Under the pieces are notes generated by a model that worked only from the letters and a program-made list of their open reading frames with translations, had not been told where the DNA came from and ran no database searches. From contig NZ_PJIM01000001.1 in the NCBI RefSeq assembly GCF_002929295.1, positions 1,041,643 to 1,105,642 of the forward strand: a stretch of 64,000 nt of DNA, given 5' to 3'. The stretch is from Arthrobacter sp. SX1312. GTDB lineage: Bacteria; Actinomycetota; Actinomycetes; Actinomycetales; Micrococcaceae. A program made the translations under genes and the position numbers. The first letter of the stretch is position 1, and each line of letters opens with the position of its first letter. Below are positions 17,012-28,000 of this stretch, piece after piece.

Positions 17012-17551
17012 ATGGATCCTTCGGACGAGCGGCAGGGAGCGGGCTACTGGTACCCCCCGTCCGGCGGGGGTGCCACCCACCAGCCGGCGACCGGCGTCGA
17101 CGTCCTCAACGCCCTTCGCGCCTACCGGACCGTGGAGAGCGGCCTTCGCCGGGAGCTCAGCCAGCGACTCGGCATCAACGAGACCGATCTCGGAGCGTTG
17201 CGCTACCTCCTCGGCGTCTGGCAGGAGGACGAGGGGGCCAGCCCCAAGGAGCTCGCGCTCGCGCTCGGGATCTCGAGTGCATCGACCACCCTCGTCATCG
17301 ACCGGCTCGAGAAGGCCGGCTTCATCCGGCGTCGCCGCCACCCGGTCGACCGCCGCGCGGTGATCCTGGAACCCGGCGACAGGGCCACCGAGGACTTCCG
17401 GTCCGCCTTCGACATCGAGAAGCGTGGTGTCCTCGCCGCCGCCGACGGCCTCACGGGCGAGGAGACCGAGACGGTCACCCGCTTCCTGCGGAACATGGAA
17501 CGAGCGATCGCCGACGCCGTCCAGCAGCCGGGTCATACCTCCGGCTCCTAG
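17012..17551 (+). CDS. MarR-family transcriptional regulator (tandem paralogue)
   Basis: A 179-residue MarR protein. The core contains SPKELALALGISSASTTLVIDRLEKAGFIRRRRHPVDRRAVILE (read in parts at residues 75-120), a well-kept helix-turn-helix and wing. The N-terminus carries a short YWYPPSGGG segment of unknown meaning. The mRNA appears leaderless. It ends 43 bp before the convergent znu-like operon, so it is not obviously part of it. Confidence 0.88.
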   Translation: MDPSDERQGAGYWYPPSGGGATHQPATGVDVLNALRAYRTVESGLRRELSQRLGINETDLGALRYLLGVWQEDEGASPKELALALGISSASTTLVIDRLEKAGFIRRRRHPVDRRAVILEPGDRATEDFRSAFDIEKRGVLAAADGLTGEETETVTRFLRNMERAIADAVQQPGHTSGS

Positions 17552-17594
17552 GCCTTCCCGGTTCCCGGGATCGTCCGTGCCCGGGCGTCCGCGC

Positions 17595-18500
17595 TCAGGC
17601 CTGGACGCCGGCGGCCATCCGCCGCGATCCGGTCGCGTCCCCGGGCAGGCGCGATCTCCGCACCGAGCGGCGGGACCCGATCAGGCGGCACAGGAGGTAG
17701 ATGGCGAACGAGATCGTCGTGACGTACGGGCTGATCGGGATGCGGCCGCCCAGCGCGAGCAGGATCCCTCCCACCACGGAGGTGCACGCGAACACCACGC
17801 TGAGCAGGACCACGACGCCGGGCGCGGACGAGACCTTCAGGGCAGCGGCGGCCGGCGTGATCAGCAGCGCGAGGACCAGCAGGGCACCGACCACCTGGAT
17901 GGACAGGGCCACGGAGATCCCCAGCAGGACCATGAACAGCATCGAGAGGCCCCGGACCGGCACGCCGCGGGCCTCCGCGAGATCGGGATCCGCGCTCGCG
18001 AACGTGAGCGGGCGCCAGATCGCGGCCAGGGCGAGCATGACGACGACAGCGCACCCCACGAGCAGGTTCAGCTGCACGTCGTCGACCGAGACGATCTGCC
18101 CGGTCAGGAGGCCGAACTTGTTGGCGGCACGCCCCTCGTAGAGGGCGAGGAACAGGATGCCCAGGCCGAGGCCGAAGGGCATCACGACGCCGATGATCGA
18201 GTTCCGGTCACGGGCGCGGATTCCCATGAGTCCGAGGACGAGCGCGGCGAGGACGGAGCCGACGAGGGAACCGGCAACCACATTGGCCCCGACGAGCAGC
18301 GCGAACGCGGCCCCGGCGAAGGACAGTTCGGCGATGCCGTGCACCGCGAAGGCGAGGTCCCGCATCATGACGAAGATCCCGATCAGCCCGCCGAGGAGTC
18401 CGAGCACCGCCCCGGCGATGAGCGAGTTCCGGACCAGCGGCAGCAACTGGGCGTAGTTGTCGAACGTGAAGATGGCGTCGAAGACGTCCTGGAAGTCCAT
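17595..18500 (-). CDS. znuB: Zinc-type ABC transporter permease
   Basis: A 301-residue permease of the ABC-3 family with eight or nine membrane helices. The conserved loop LAEARGVPVRGLSMLFMVLL precedes VVGALLVLALLITPAAAA, the family hallmark. It forms the channel of a zinc or manganese importer with the ATPase encoded 3 nt upstream. The basic C-terminal tail of about 25 residues is probably cytoplasmic. Confidence 0.92.
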   Translation of the reverse strand: MDFQDVFDAIFTFDNYAQLLPLVRNSLIAGAVLGLLGGLIGIFVMMRDLAFAVHGIAELSFAGAAFALLVGANVVAGSLVGSVLAALVLGLMGIRARDRNSIIGVVMPFGLGLGILFLALYEGRAANKFGLLTGQIVSVDDVQLNLLVGCAVVVMLALAAIWRPLTFASADPDLAEARGVPVRGLSMLFMVLLGISVALSIQVVGALLVLALLITPAAAALKVSSAPGVVVLLSVVFACTSVVGGILLALGGRIPISPYVTTISFAIYLLCRLIGSRRSVRRSRLPGDATGSRRMAAGVQA

Positions 18501-18503
18501 GGC

Positions 18504-19346
18504 CTAGGCGCTCTCGTGATGGTGGGTCGTGGCGTCCGGCAGACCGACGACGACGATCCTCCCGTTGCTGTGGAGTACCTCGACAGGGCTGTCGTAGACG
18601 TCGGAGAGCACTTCGCTCGTCATGACCTCGGCGGGGCTGCCCACACGGAACTTCCCGTCCGCGAGGTACAGCACGCGGTCCACGTAGTCGATCACGGGGT
18701 TGATCTCGTGGGTCACGAACACCACGGCGCTGTTCTTCTCATGGCACTGCCTGTTGATGAGCGAGCTCACCGCCTGCTGATGGTGCAGGTCCAGCGACAG
18801 CAGGGGCTCGTCGCACAGGAGGACGGCCGGGTCCGTGGCGAGGGCCTGCGCGGCCCGCAGGCGCTGCTGCTCGCCTCCCGAGAGGAGGCCGACGGGCGCA
18901 TCCGCATAGGAGTCGGCGCCGACGTCGTGCAGGAGCCGGTCCACCTGCTCGCGGTACCCGCGGCCCCTCAGGCGCAGTCCCCAGCGGTGGCCGTCCACTC
19001 CGAGGCCCACGAGGTCGCGGGCCCTCAGCGGCGTCTCGGCGGGAAAGGATTTCTGCTGCGGGATGTATCCGAGCGCCCGGCTGCCACGCGTGATCGGGCC
19101 GCCGTGGACGGTCGCCGTGCCGGAGTCGAGCGGCTGCAGACCCAGCAGGACCTTCAGGAAGCTCGTCTTGCCCGAGCCGTTGGGGCCCAGGACCGCGAAG
19201 AACTCGCCGGGCATGATGTCGAGGTCCAGCCCCTCCCACAGGGTGCGGTCACCGAAGGACAGCGCCGCGTCCCGCAGGCTGATCGCCGGCCGGGCGTCCG
19301 TCCCCTCGGAGGAGGAGGACGCCGACCGGGGCACTGTCGAGGTCAT
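18504..19346 (-). CDS. znuC: Zinc-type ABC transporter ATPase
   Basis: A 280-residue ABC ATPase. Walker A is GPNGSGKTS near residue 54, the signature is [16 protein letters not shown] near residue 150, and Walker B is AVLLCDEPLLSLD. The H-loop THEIN follows. A short disordered N-terminus (residues 1-20) and a His-rich end (HHHESA) flank the core. The His-rich tail is consistent with metal transport. The gene lies between the binding protein (70-bp gap) and the permease (3-bp gap). Confidence 0.93.
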   Translation of the reverse strand: MTSTVPRSASSSSEGTDARPAISLRDAALSFGDRTLWEGLDLDIMPGEFFAVLGPNGSGKTSFLKVLLGLQPLDSGTATVHGGPITRGSRALGYIPQQKSFPAETPLRARDLVGLGVDGHRWGLRLRGRGYREQVDRLLHDVGADSYADAPVGLLSGGEQQRLRAAQALATDPAVLLCDEPLLSLDLHHQQAVSSLINRQCHEKNSAVVFVTHEINPVIDYVDRVLYLADGKFRVGSPAEVMTSEVLSDVYDSPVEVLHSNGRIVVVGLPDATTHHHESA

Positions 19347-19416
19347 GCGGAGCGGCTTCCAGTCTGTCGTGGTTCAGGAGTGGTTCCGGGTGGTGCAGGA
19401 GCGTGGTGCGGGTTCT

Positions 19417-20457
19417 TCAGGAGCCGAGGGCGGCTTCGATGCTGTCGGTGTTGCCCGCCATCCAGGACACGTAGTCCTCGCCGTCGGGCAGGGTCTCGGT
19501 GAACTCGACGACGGGCAGGCCCGCCTGGTCGGCGACGGAGCGGACGGCTTCCGTCTGTGCTCCCTCGGTCTGGCCATTGTAGGCAAGGAAGGCGAGGCTG
19601 CCACCCGAGACGAGGGCCTTCATCTCCTCGAGCGCCGCCACGGGGACGTCGGACTCCTCCTCGATCGCCTCGATGAAGTCCTCCGGTGTGACGTCCTCGA
19701 GCCCGGCCGCCTCCAGAAGGTACGCGGGGACGGGCTCCGTCACCGCGACCTGCGCGCGGTCGCTCCCGCGTGCCGACGCCAGTGCGGCCAGCCGGTCCTG
19801 GAGGGGCTGCAGATCCTCGATGAAGGCGTCGGCACGCTCGCGGTAGGCATCGGCGTTCGGCTCGTCGAGTCGGGCCAGCTCGTCCGCGATGGCGTCGGCG
19901 AGCGTCGCCATGGCGGGCAGGTCGTACCAGAGGTGCTCGTTGAAGGTCCCGTGGCCGTGCTCCTCCTCGCCTGCGTGCTCCTCGCCTGCGTGCTCCCCGT
20001 CCGCGTGCTCCCCGCCTGCGTCCTCCTCGCCGGCATGCTCCTCGCCTGCATGCTCCCCTGCGCTGCCGGGCTCCTGGAGGCCGGACAGCTCGACGGCGTT
20101 GAGCACCGTCTCGACGCCGGTCTCGTCCGCGAGGCGCCCGAGGAAGGTGTCATACCCTCCGCCGTTCTCGATGACGAGGTCCGCCTCCGAGACGGACAGC
20201 TTGTCCTGCACGGTCGGCTCGTACGAATGCGGGTCCTGGCTCAGGCTGTTCACCACCGAGGTGACCTCGACGTCGTCGCCGCCGACGGCCGCGGCGATAC
20301 CGCCGTACACGTTGGTGGCGGTGACGACCGTGATCGCGCCCCCGCCGGCGTCCGCCTGCCCGTCCGCGGCATCGGACCCGCCGTCTCCGCAGGCGGCAAG
20401 ACCGAGGGCCGAGACTGCCACCAGGGCAGGAAGAGCGAGACGGCGGGGAACTGGCAT
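19417..20457 (-). CDS. znuA: Zinc-binding lipoprotein of the ABC importer
   Basis: A 346-residue substrate-binding protein of cluster A-I. The signal peptide ends in the lipobox LAAC at residue 23. SQDPHSYEPTVQD near residue 75 provides the first metal His. A His/Glu-rich loop of six pentapeptide repeats (EHAGE-like, about residues 135-164) follows, as in zinc-specific ZnuA proteins, where the loop gathers or senses zinc. NEHLWYDLP supplies another His. The third ligand region reads AVTEPVPAYLLEAAG, with Glu where many ZnuA have His, so specificity is likely but not certain. Confidence 0.9.
   Translation of the reverse strand: MPVPRRLALPALVAVSALGLAACGDGGSDAADGQADAGGGAITVVTATNVYGGIAAAVGGDDVEVTSVVNSLSQDPHSYEPTVQDKLSVSEADLVIENGGGYDTFLGRLADETGVETVLNAVELSGLQEPGSAGEHAGEEHAGEEDAGGEHADGEHAGEEHAGEEEHGHGTFNEHLWYDLPAMATLADAIADELARLDEPNADAYRERADAFIEDLQPLQDRLAALASARGSDRAQVAVTEPVPAYLLEAAGLEDVTPEDFIEAIEEESDVPVAALEEMKALVSGGSLAFLAYNGQTEGAQTEAVRSVADQAGLPVVEFTETLPDGEDYVSWMAGNTDSIEAALGS
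19966..20055 (-). repeat. Six 15-bp tandem repeats coding the metal-binding loop of the zinc-binding protein
   Basis: Six in-frame units close to CTCGCCTGCGTGCTC (plus strand) encode EHAGE EHAGE EDAGG EHADG EHAGE EHAGE. Units 1 and 2 are identical, and the last two differ by one or two bases. This suggests recent growth by slippage or unequal exchange. Confidence 0.9.
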
Positions 20458-20472
20458 CGGGGAACCTCGATC

Positions 20473-20492
20473 AGACTAATGAGAATTGTTCA
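20473..20492 (-). promoter_or_regulatory. Promoter of the znu-like operon with a possible Zur site
   Basis: On the minus strand TAGTCT (20473-20478) is a likely -10 box. Immediately upstream lies TGAACAATTCTCA (20480-20492), an imperfect palindrome with TGA/TCA ends resembling actinobacterial Zur boxes. Binding there would block the promoter spacer. Confidence 0.4.
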
Positions 20493-20547
20493 GGTTAGTG
20501 CTTCGAGCATAACCCAGACGCGAACCGTTCGCATTTCACCGGACCTG

Positions 20548-21639
20548 TCAGGAGGTGACCGGCGCGTCGGGACCGCCGATGCCCTCCCCCGACCTCCGCG
20601 CGCCCTGGTTCTGCGTGGCGTCGCGGATCTCGCCGATGAGCTGTTCGATCACGTCCTCGAGGAAGAGCACGCCGCGCGTCGAGCCATCGGGCCCGAGGAC
20701 GCGCGCCAGGTGCGAACCTGTCCGCTGCATCACGGTCAGGGCGTCCTCGATCTCGTCGTGCAGCGACAGGTTGGCCAGCGTGCGGACCTTGTTCTCCGTG
20801 ATGGGCCTGCGGTACATGGCCTGCGGCATCGACATGATGTCCTTGAGGTGCATGTAGCCGGTGAGGTTGCCGTGTTCGTCCACCATGACGAACCGGGAGA
20901 ACCCGGTCCGGCCGACCGCGCGCTCGAAGTCCTCCGGCGTCGCATCGGTGCGGACGGTGACGAGCCCACTGAGCGGCACCATCGTCGTCTCGGCCGTCTG
21001 CCCGGAGAACTCCAGCGCACCGGTGATGAGACCCGACTCGTCGTCCACGAGTCCACTCTTCGTGGACTCCTCGACGATCGACTGCACCTCCTCCAGCGTG
21101 TAGGTCGAGGACACCTCGTCCTTCGGCTCCACCCTGAGGGCGCGGAGGATATGGTTCGCGGCCCAGTTCAGCGAGGAGATCACCGGGTTGACCACCCGCG
21201 CGATCATCACGAGCGGCGGGGCCAGGAGGAGGGCGGCCTTGTCCGCGACGGAGACCGAGATGTTCTTCGGCACCATCTCGCCGAAGGTCACGTGCAGGAA
21301 GGTCACCAGGACCAGGGCGATCCCGAAGGCCAGCCCTCCGGCGAGGCCCTCGGGGATGCCGACGGCTTCCAGCGGCACCACGAGCAGGTGGTGGATCGCG
21401 GGCTCCGCGACCTGCAGGATCAGGAGCGAGCAGACCGTGATGCCCAGCTGCGCGCAGGCGAGCATGAGGGAGACGTGCTCCATGGCCCAGATCGTCGTCT
21501 TCGCCCGCTTCGACCCCGTGTCCGCCAGGGGCTCGATCTGGCTGCGGCGCGCCGACATGATGGCGAATTCCGCGCCGACGAAGAACGCGTTGCCGGCCAG
21601 GAGGACGACGAGCCAGACGATTCCCGCCCAGTCGCTCAT
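20548..21639 (-). CDS. CNNM/CBS-domain membrane protein (CorC/HlyC family), second of two
   Basis: A 363-residue protein with an N-terminal CNNM (DUF21) domain of three or four helices (residues 1-150), containing FFVGAEFAIMSARR and VTFGEMVPKNISV. Two CBS domains (residues 205-335) end in RGVLFLEDVIEQLIGEI. The C-terminal CorC/HlyC domain is absent, unlike in the neighbour. Such proteins are linked to magnesium or cobalt efflux rather than to haemolysis. The ATG overlaps the stop of the upstream paralogue, so the two are probably made together. Confidence 0.9.
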   Translation of the reverse strand: MSDWAGIVWLVVLLAGNAFFVGAEFAIMSARRSQIEPLADTGSKRAKTTIWAMEHVSLMLACAQLGITVCSLLILQVAEPAIHHLLVVPLEAVGIPEGLAGGLAFGIALVLVTFLHVTFGEMVPKNISVSVADKAALLLAPPLVMIARVVNPVISSLNWAANHILRALRVEPKDEVSSTYTLEEVQSIVEESTKSGLVDDESGLITGALEFSGQTAETTMVPLSGLVTVRTDATPEDFERAVGRTGFSRFVMVDEHGNLTGYMHLKDIMSMPQAMYRRPITENKVRTLANLSLHDEIEDALTVMQRTGSHLARVLGPDGSTRGVLFLEDVIEQLIGEIRDATQNQGARRSGEGIGGPDAPVTS

Positions 21640-23060
21640 CGGTGGTCCTTTCGGTAGGCCGTGCTGCCGGCGAAGACGGGCCCGGTGGTCGATTCGGCAC
21701 CCGAGGACCCCTGGGGCACGGGCTGGTGCTCGGGCACGACGGCGCTCTCGTCGTCGTGCTCAGGGGTGGGCGCGGGCCGGAACTGGACGCGGTCGATGCG
21801 CCGTCCGTCCATGCGTTCCACGGTCAGCGTGCCCGCGGGGACCTCGACCGCGTCCCCGGGCGCTGCGACCCGGCCGAGCTCGGCCATGATGAACCCGGCC
21901 ACGGTCTCGTAGCCTGCCTCGTCCGGCACCACGAGCCCGGGGATCTGCAGGGTGACCTCGTCGGGACGCATGAGACCGGGGAAGAACCAGTCCCCTGCAG
22001 CGCTCTGCAGGACGCCCAGTTTCAGTTTGTCGTGCTCGTCCGCGACCTCGCCCACGATCTCCTCGACCAGGTCCTCGAGCGTGGCGACACCGGCGGTGCC
22101 GCCGTACTCGTCGAGCACCACGGCCAGCTGGAGGTTCGCCTCGCGCAGTTCACTGAGGAGCGAATCGAGGTGCACCGTCTCGGGGACACGCAGGACGTCG
22201 GTCATGATGGTGCCGGCGGGCAGGTCCGCGCGCTTGTGACGCGGTACCGCGACGGCCTTCTTGACGTGGACCACGCCGCGGATGTCGTCCGCGGAGTCGC
22301 CGATCAGCGGGAAGCGCGAGTAGCCGGTGCGGCGCGCGGCCTCGACGACGTCGGCCACGGACTGGTCCGAGTCGATCACCTCCATGCGGATGCGCGGGGT
22401 CATGACGTCGGCCGCCGTCCGCTCGGAGAAGCTGAAGGTGCGCGCCAGGAAGTTCGCGGTGCCCTGGTCCAGCGTGCCCATCTCGGCGGATCGACGCACG
22501 AGCGAGGAGAGCTCCGACGGCGTCCGCGCGCCGGAGATCTCCTCCTTCGCCTCGAGTCCGAAGATGTTGAGGATGCGGTTGGAGAACCCGTTCAGCACGA
22601 GGATGGCGGGCTTGAAGACGGCGGTGAACATCAGTTGCGGGCGGGCCAGGGCACGGCCCACCCGGAAGGGCAGCGCGATGGAGAGGTTCTTGGGGACCAG
22701 CTCGCCGATGAGCATCGACAGCAGGGTTGCCAGGACCATCGCGATGATGAGCGAGGCGGACCCGACGACGGCCTCCGAGAGGCCGAGCGCGGAGAGCGGC
22801 GTCTCGAGGAGCTTGCCGACGGAGGGCTCCATGACGTAGCCGGTCAGCAGCGTGGTCAGCGTGATGCCCAGCTGGCAGCTGGAGAGCTGGGTCGAGAGCG
22901 ACTTGAGGCAGCGCAGCAGGGGTGCGGCCTTCGTGTCCCCCTCGTCCACGGCGCGCTGGACGTACGTCTGGTCGAGGGCCACGAGGGCGAACTCGACGGC
23001 CACGAAAAAACCCGTGCCCAGCACGAGCAGGAGGCCCGCAGCCAGGTAGATCCACTCCAC
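21636..23060 (-). CDS. CNNM/CBS-domain membrane protein with CorC/HlyC domain, first of two
   Basis: A 474-residue protein with a CNNM domain (residues 1-190, FFVAVEFALVALDQ and IGELVPKNLSIALP) and a pair of CBS domains (about 215-335). A CorC/HlyC transporter-associated domain runs about 350-430 (PDEVTLQIPGL and YETVAGFIMAELGRV), and the tail is disordered. It is the full-length member of the pair and probably works with the shorter protein in divalent cation efflux. The start is a GTG at 23060 behind GGGGAAG. Confidence 0.9.
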   Translation of the reverse strand: MEWIYLAAGLLLVLGTGFFVAVEFALVALDQTYVQRAVDEGDTKAAPLLRCLKSLSTQLSSCQLGITLTTLLTGYVMEPSVGKLLETPLSALGLSEAVVGSASLIIAMVLATLLSMLIGELVPKNLSIALPFRVGRALARPQLMFTAVFKPAILVLNGFSNRILNIFGLEAKEEISGARTPSELSSLVRRSAEMGTLDQGTANFLARTFSFSERTAADVMTPRIRMEVIDSDQSVADVVEAARRTGYSRFPLIGDSADDIRGVVHVKKAVAVPRHKRADLPAGTIMTDVLRVPETVHLDSLLSELREANLQLAVVLDEYGGTAGVATLEDLVEEIVGEVADEHDKLKLGVLQSAAGDWFFPGLMRPDEVTLQIPGLVVPDEAGYETVAGFIMAELGRVAAPGDAVEVPAGTLTVERMDGRRIDRVQFRPAPTPEHDDESAVVPEHQPVPQGSSGAESTTGPVFAGSTAYRKDHR

Positions 23061-23062
23061 CG

Positions 23063-23257
23063 CTACTTCCCCTCCCCGATCAGGTCCGGGCGGGAGAGCA
23101 GCGGTCCGCGTTTAAGGGGGTCCGCGGTGTCCGACAGGGCAGGCAGCGCGCCCTGGTCGGAATCGGCGTCCACGGCTCGTCCGGGGTCCCCGGGCAGCGG
23201 ATGGGCAAGGGAGGAGGGTGCGCCGGCGTCGAGCCGGCCCCTGGGAGGACTGTCCAT
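23063..23257 (-). CDS. Possible 64-residue protein ahead of the CNNM pair
   Basis: A short frame whose ATG (23257) is preceded by GGGAG. Its last codons contain the ribosome binding site of the next gene, and its stop lies 2 nt before that start. The product is Pro/Gly/Asp-rich with no helix, motif or signal I recognise (it ends RPDLIGEGK). The spacing suggests translational coupling, but the composition is also what chance frames look like here. If it is not a gene, then 23061-23381 is a 321-base non-coding stretch with only the terminator below. Confidence 0.3.
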   Translation of the reverse strand: MDSPPRGRLDAGAPSSLAHPLPGDPGRAVDADSDQGALPALSDTADPLKRGPLLSRPDLIGEGK

Positions 23258-23343
23258 AAGACTCCCAGTTTACGTGCCGGACCCCCGTCCGGCAGACGCA
23301 ATCCGCGCGGCACCCCCGGCGTCTTCGCTCACAGCGCAACGGG

Positions 23344-23377
23344 GGGTCCGGGCGCCGCGGCATCGGCGCCCGGACCC
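23344..23377 (-). terminator. Strong hairpin downstream of guaB1
   Basis: A perfect 14-bp stem (23344-23357 with 23364-23377) and a 6-nt loop, starting 5 nt after the stop codon of the GuaB1-type gene. No T-run follows, as is common for actinobacterial terminators. Confidence 0.75.
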
Positions 23378-23381
23378 GCCC

Positions 23382-24863
<1,482 letters not shown>

Positions 24864-24886
24864 CTAGTGCGTCCCGGCCCTGCTGA

Positions 24887-24917
24887 TTGGATTGTTCCTT
24901 CCTCCTGTCACTACACT
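24887..24917 (+). promoter_or_regulatory. Likely promoter of kgd
   Basis: TTGGAT (24887-24892), a 19-bp spacer, then TACACT (24912-24917). RNA would start near 24924 and give a leader of about 77 nt. It lies back-to-back with the guaB1 promoter. Confidence 0.45.
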
Positions 24918-25000
24918 TGGACAGGGTCCAGACACGGCGTCGCGCCGATCCTGCCGACCGCACCGCGCTCAGGGCAACTTACGGAAGAGGCGTATACCAA

Positions 25001-28000
25001 GTGCCAGAACAGACCAGCCACCGTCTACCTGAAGAATTCGGCGGGAACGAGTGGCTTGTTGACGAGCTCTACGAGCAGTTCAAGCGGGACCGCCACTCGG
25101 TGGACCGCAAGTGGTGGGAACTCTTCGACTCGTTCGACGCCGAGGGTGCGCCGTCGGGGAACGGCCGCAGCGGCGCGGACGCCCCGGCGGACAGGGCGAC
25201 GCCGCCCGCCGTCACGAAGCCCGCCGCCCCGGCACCGGCCAGCCCGCCGTCGGCCTCCCCGTCCGCAGCGAATCCCTCCACGCGGGAACTGCCGGTCGTG
25301 AAGACCGAGACCGCGGCGCCGAAGGCCTCCGGAGAATCGCCTGCGAGCACCCAGGAGAGCGGCAAGCCTCCCGTCGCCAACGAGCCGGCGAAGAAGCCGG
25401 ACTCCTCGCGCGAGGACAAGCCCGCAGCAAAGCCCATCCCCGCACAGCTTCCCGCCTCGGACCGGAACCCCGAGATGGATGAGAACAAGGTCAGCGTGCT
25501 GCGCGGCCCCGCGAAGGCGATCTCCACCAACATGGAGGCGAGCCTCAGCGTCCCGACGGCGACGAGCGTCCGCGCCATCCCCGCGAAGCTGCTCATCGAC
25601 AACCGTGTGGTCATCAACAGCAACCTCGCCCGCGCCCGCGGCGGCAAGGTGTCCTTCACCCACCTGATCGGGTACGCCATCATCCGCGCGCTCGCCCAGT
25701 TCCCGTCCCAGAACGTCTACTACGACGTCGTCGACGGCAAGCCGTCCGCGGTGCAGCCCGCCCACGTGAACTTCGGCCTGGCCATCGACATGCCGAAGCC
25801 GGACGGCACGCGCTCGCTCGTGGTGCCGAACATCAAGAAGGCCGAGACCATGAACTTCTCGGAGTTCTGGCACGCCTACGAGGACCTCGTGAAGAAGGCC
25901 CGCGCCGGCAAGCTCGGCGCCGACGACTACGCGGGCACCACGGTGTCCCTGACCAACCCGGGCGGCATCGGCACGGTGCACTCGGTGCCGCGCCTGTCCA
26001 AGGGTCAGGCCTGCATCATCGGCGCGGGCGCCCTCGAGTACCCCGCCGAGTTCCAGGGCTCCAGCGAGAAGACGCTCGCGAAGCACGCGATCAGCAAGAC
26101 CATCACCCTGACCTCGACCTACGACCACCGCGTGATCCAGGGCGCCGGCAGCGGCGAGTTCCTGCGCATCATCCACCAGCTGCTGCTGGGTGAGCAGAAC
26201 TTCTACGACGAGATCTTCGAGTCGCTGCGCATCCCCTACGAGCCCGTGCGCTGGAGCGCGGACATCCAGGTCGATCCGATGGACCAGATCAACAAGGTCG
26301 CCCGGATCCAGCAGCTCATCCATGCGTACCGCGTGCGCGGGCACCTCATGGCGGACACCAATCCGCTCGAGTACGTCCAGCGCAAGCACGCCGACCTCGA
26401 CATCCGCACGCACGGCCTGACCCTGTGGGACCTCGACCGCGAATGGCCGACGGGCGGCTTCGGCGGTCAGCCGTCGCTCAAGTTCCGCGACATGCTCGGG
26501 GTGCTCCGCGACGCCTATTGCCGCACCACCGGCATCGAGTACATGCACCTGCAGGACCCCGAAGAGCGCCAGTGGTTCCAGGACGAGCTGGAGCACCCGT
26601 ACTCCAAGCCCAGCCGCGAGGAGCAGCTGCGCATCCTGCACAAGCTGAACTCCGCGGAGGCGTTCGAGACGTTCCTGCAGACCAAGTTCGTCGGCCAGAA
26701 ACGCTTCTCCCTCGAAGGCGGCGAGTCCCTGATCCCGCTGCTCGACGCCGTCATCTCCGGCGCGGCCGACGACGGACTCGACGAGGTCGCCATCGGCATG
26801 GCGCACCGCGGGCGGCTCAACGTCCTGACCAACATCGCCGGCAAGACCTACGCCCAGGTCTTCCGCGAGTTCGAGGGGACCCAGGATCCGCGCTCCGTCC
26901 AGGGCTCGGGCGACGTCAAGTACCACCTCGGCACCGAGGGGACGTTCACCTCCGACGCCGGCAACGAGACGAAGGTCTACCTCGCTGCGAACCCGTCCCA
27001 CCTCGAGGCGGTGGACCCCGTGCTCGAGGGCATCGTCCGCGCCAAGCAGGACCTGCTGGACCAGGGTGAGACGTTCCCCGTCCTGCCGATCCTCATCCAC
27101 GGCGACGCGGCCTTCGCGGGCCAGGGTGTGGTGGCGGAGACCCTCAACCTCTCCCAGCTGCGCGGCTACCGCACCGGCGGCACCATCCACGTCATCGTGA
27201 ACAACCAGGTCGGCTTCACCACGAGCCCGACGTCGTCGCGTTCCTCGGTGTACTCCACCGACGTCGCGAAGATGGTCCAGGCACCCATCTTCCACGTCAA
27301 CGGCGACGACCCCGAGGCCGTGGTCCGCGTGGCCCAGCTGGCGTACCAGTTCCGCCAGAGGTTCAACAAGGACGTCGTCATCGACATGGTCTGCTACCGC
27401 CGTCGCGGCCACAACGAGGGCGACGATCCCTCGATGACGCAGCCCATGATGTACAACCTGATCGAGGCCAAGCGTTCCGTCCGGAAGCTGTACACCGAGG
27501 CGCTGATCGGTCGCGGGGACATCACGCAGGAGGAAGCCGAGCAGGCACTGCGCGACTACCAGGAGCGCCTCGAGCGCGTCTTCGCCGAGACCCATGCGGC
27601 GCAGACCTCCCCGATCCCGGTCATCGCCAAGGACCCGCAGGCGGTCTCGGACCTGGAACGGCCCTACGCGCAGCAGTCCGACAGCGAGGCTGCAGCCGCC
27701 CCGCAGACGGCGATCAGCACGGAGACGCTGGCGCACATCGGAGCGGCGCACACCGCGATCCCGGAGGGCTTCACGGTCCACCCGAAGCTCAAGGCACTGC
27801 TCGACAAGCGCGAGCAGATGTCCCGCGAAGGCGGGATCGACTGGGGTTTCGGCGAGATCGCGGCCTTCGGCTCCCTCCTCATGGAGGGCGTCCCCGTCCG
27901 GCTCGCGGGCCAGGACTCCCGCCGTGGCACCTTCGTGCAGCGGCACGCCGTCTTCCACGACCGCGCCACCGGGCACGAGTGGCTGCCGCTCGACGACCTC

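Noticed and set aside
19966-20055. Short regularly spaced repeats that could suggest a CRISPR array.
   Set aside because: The 15-bp units are contiguous, in frame within the zinc-binding lipoprotein, and have no spacers.
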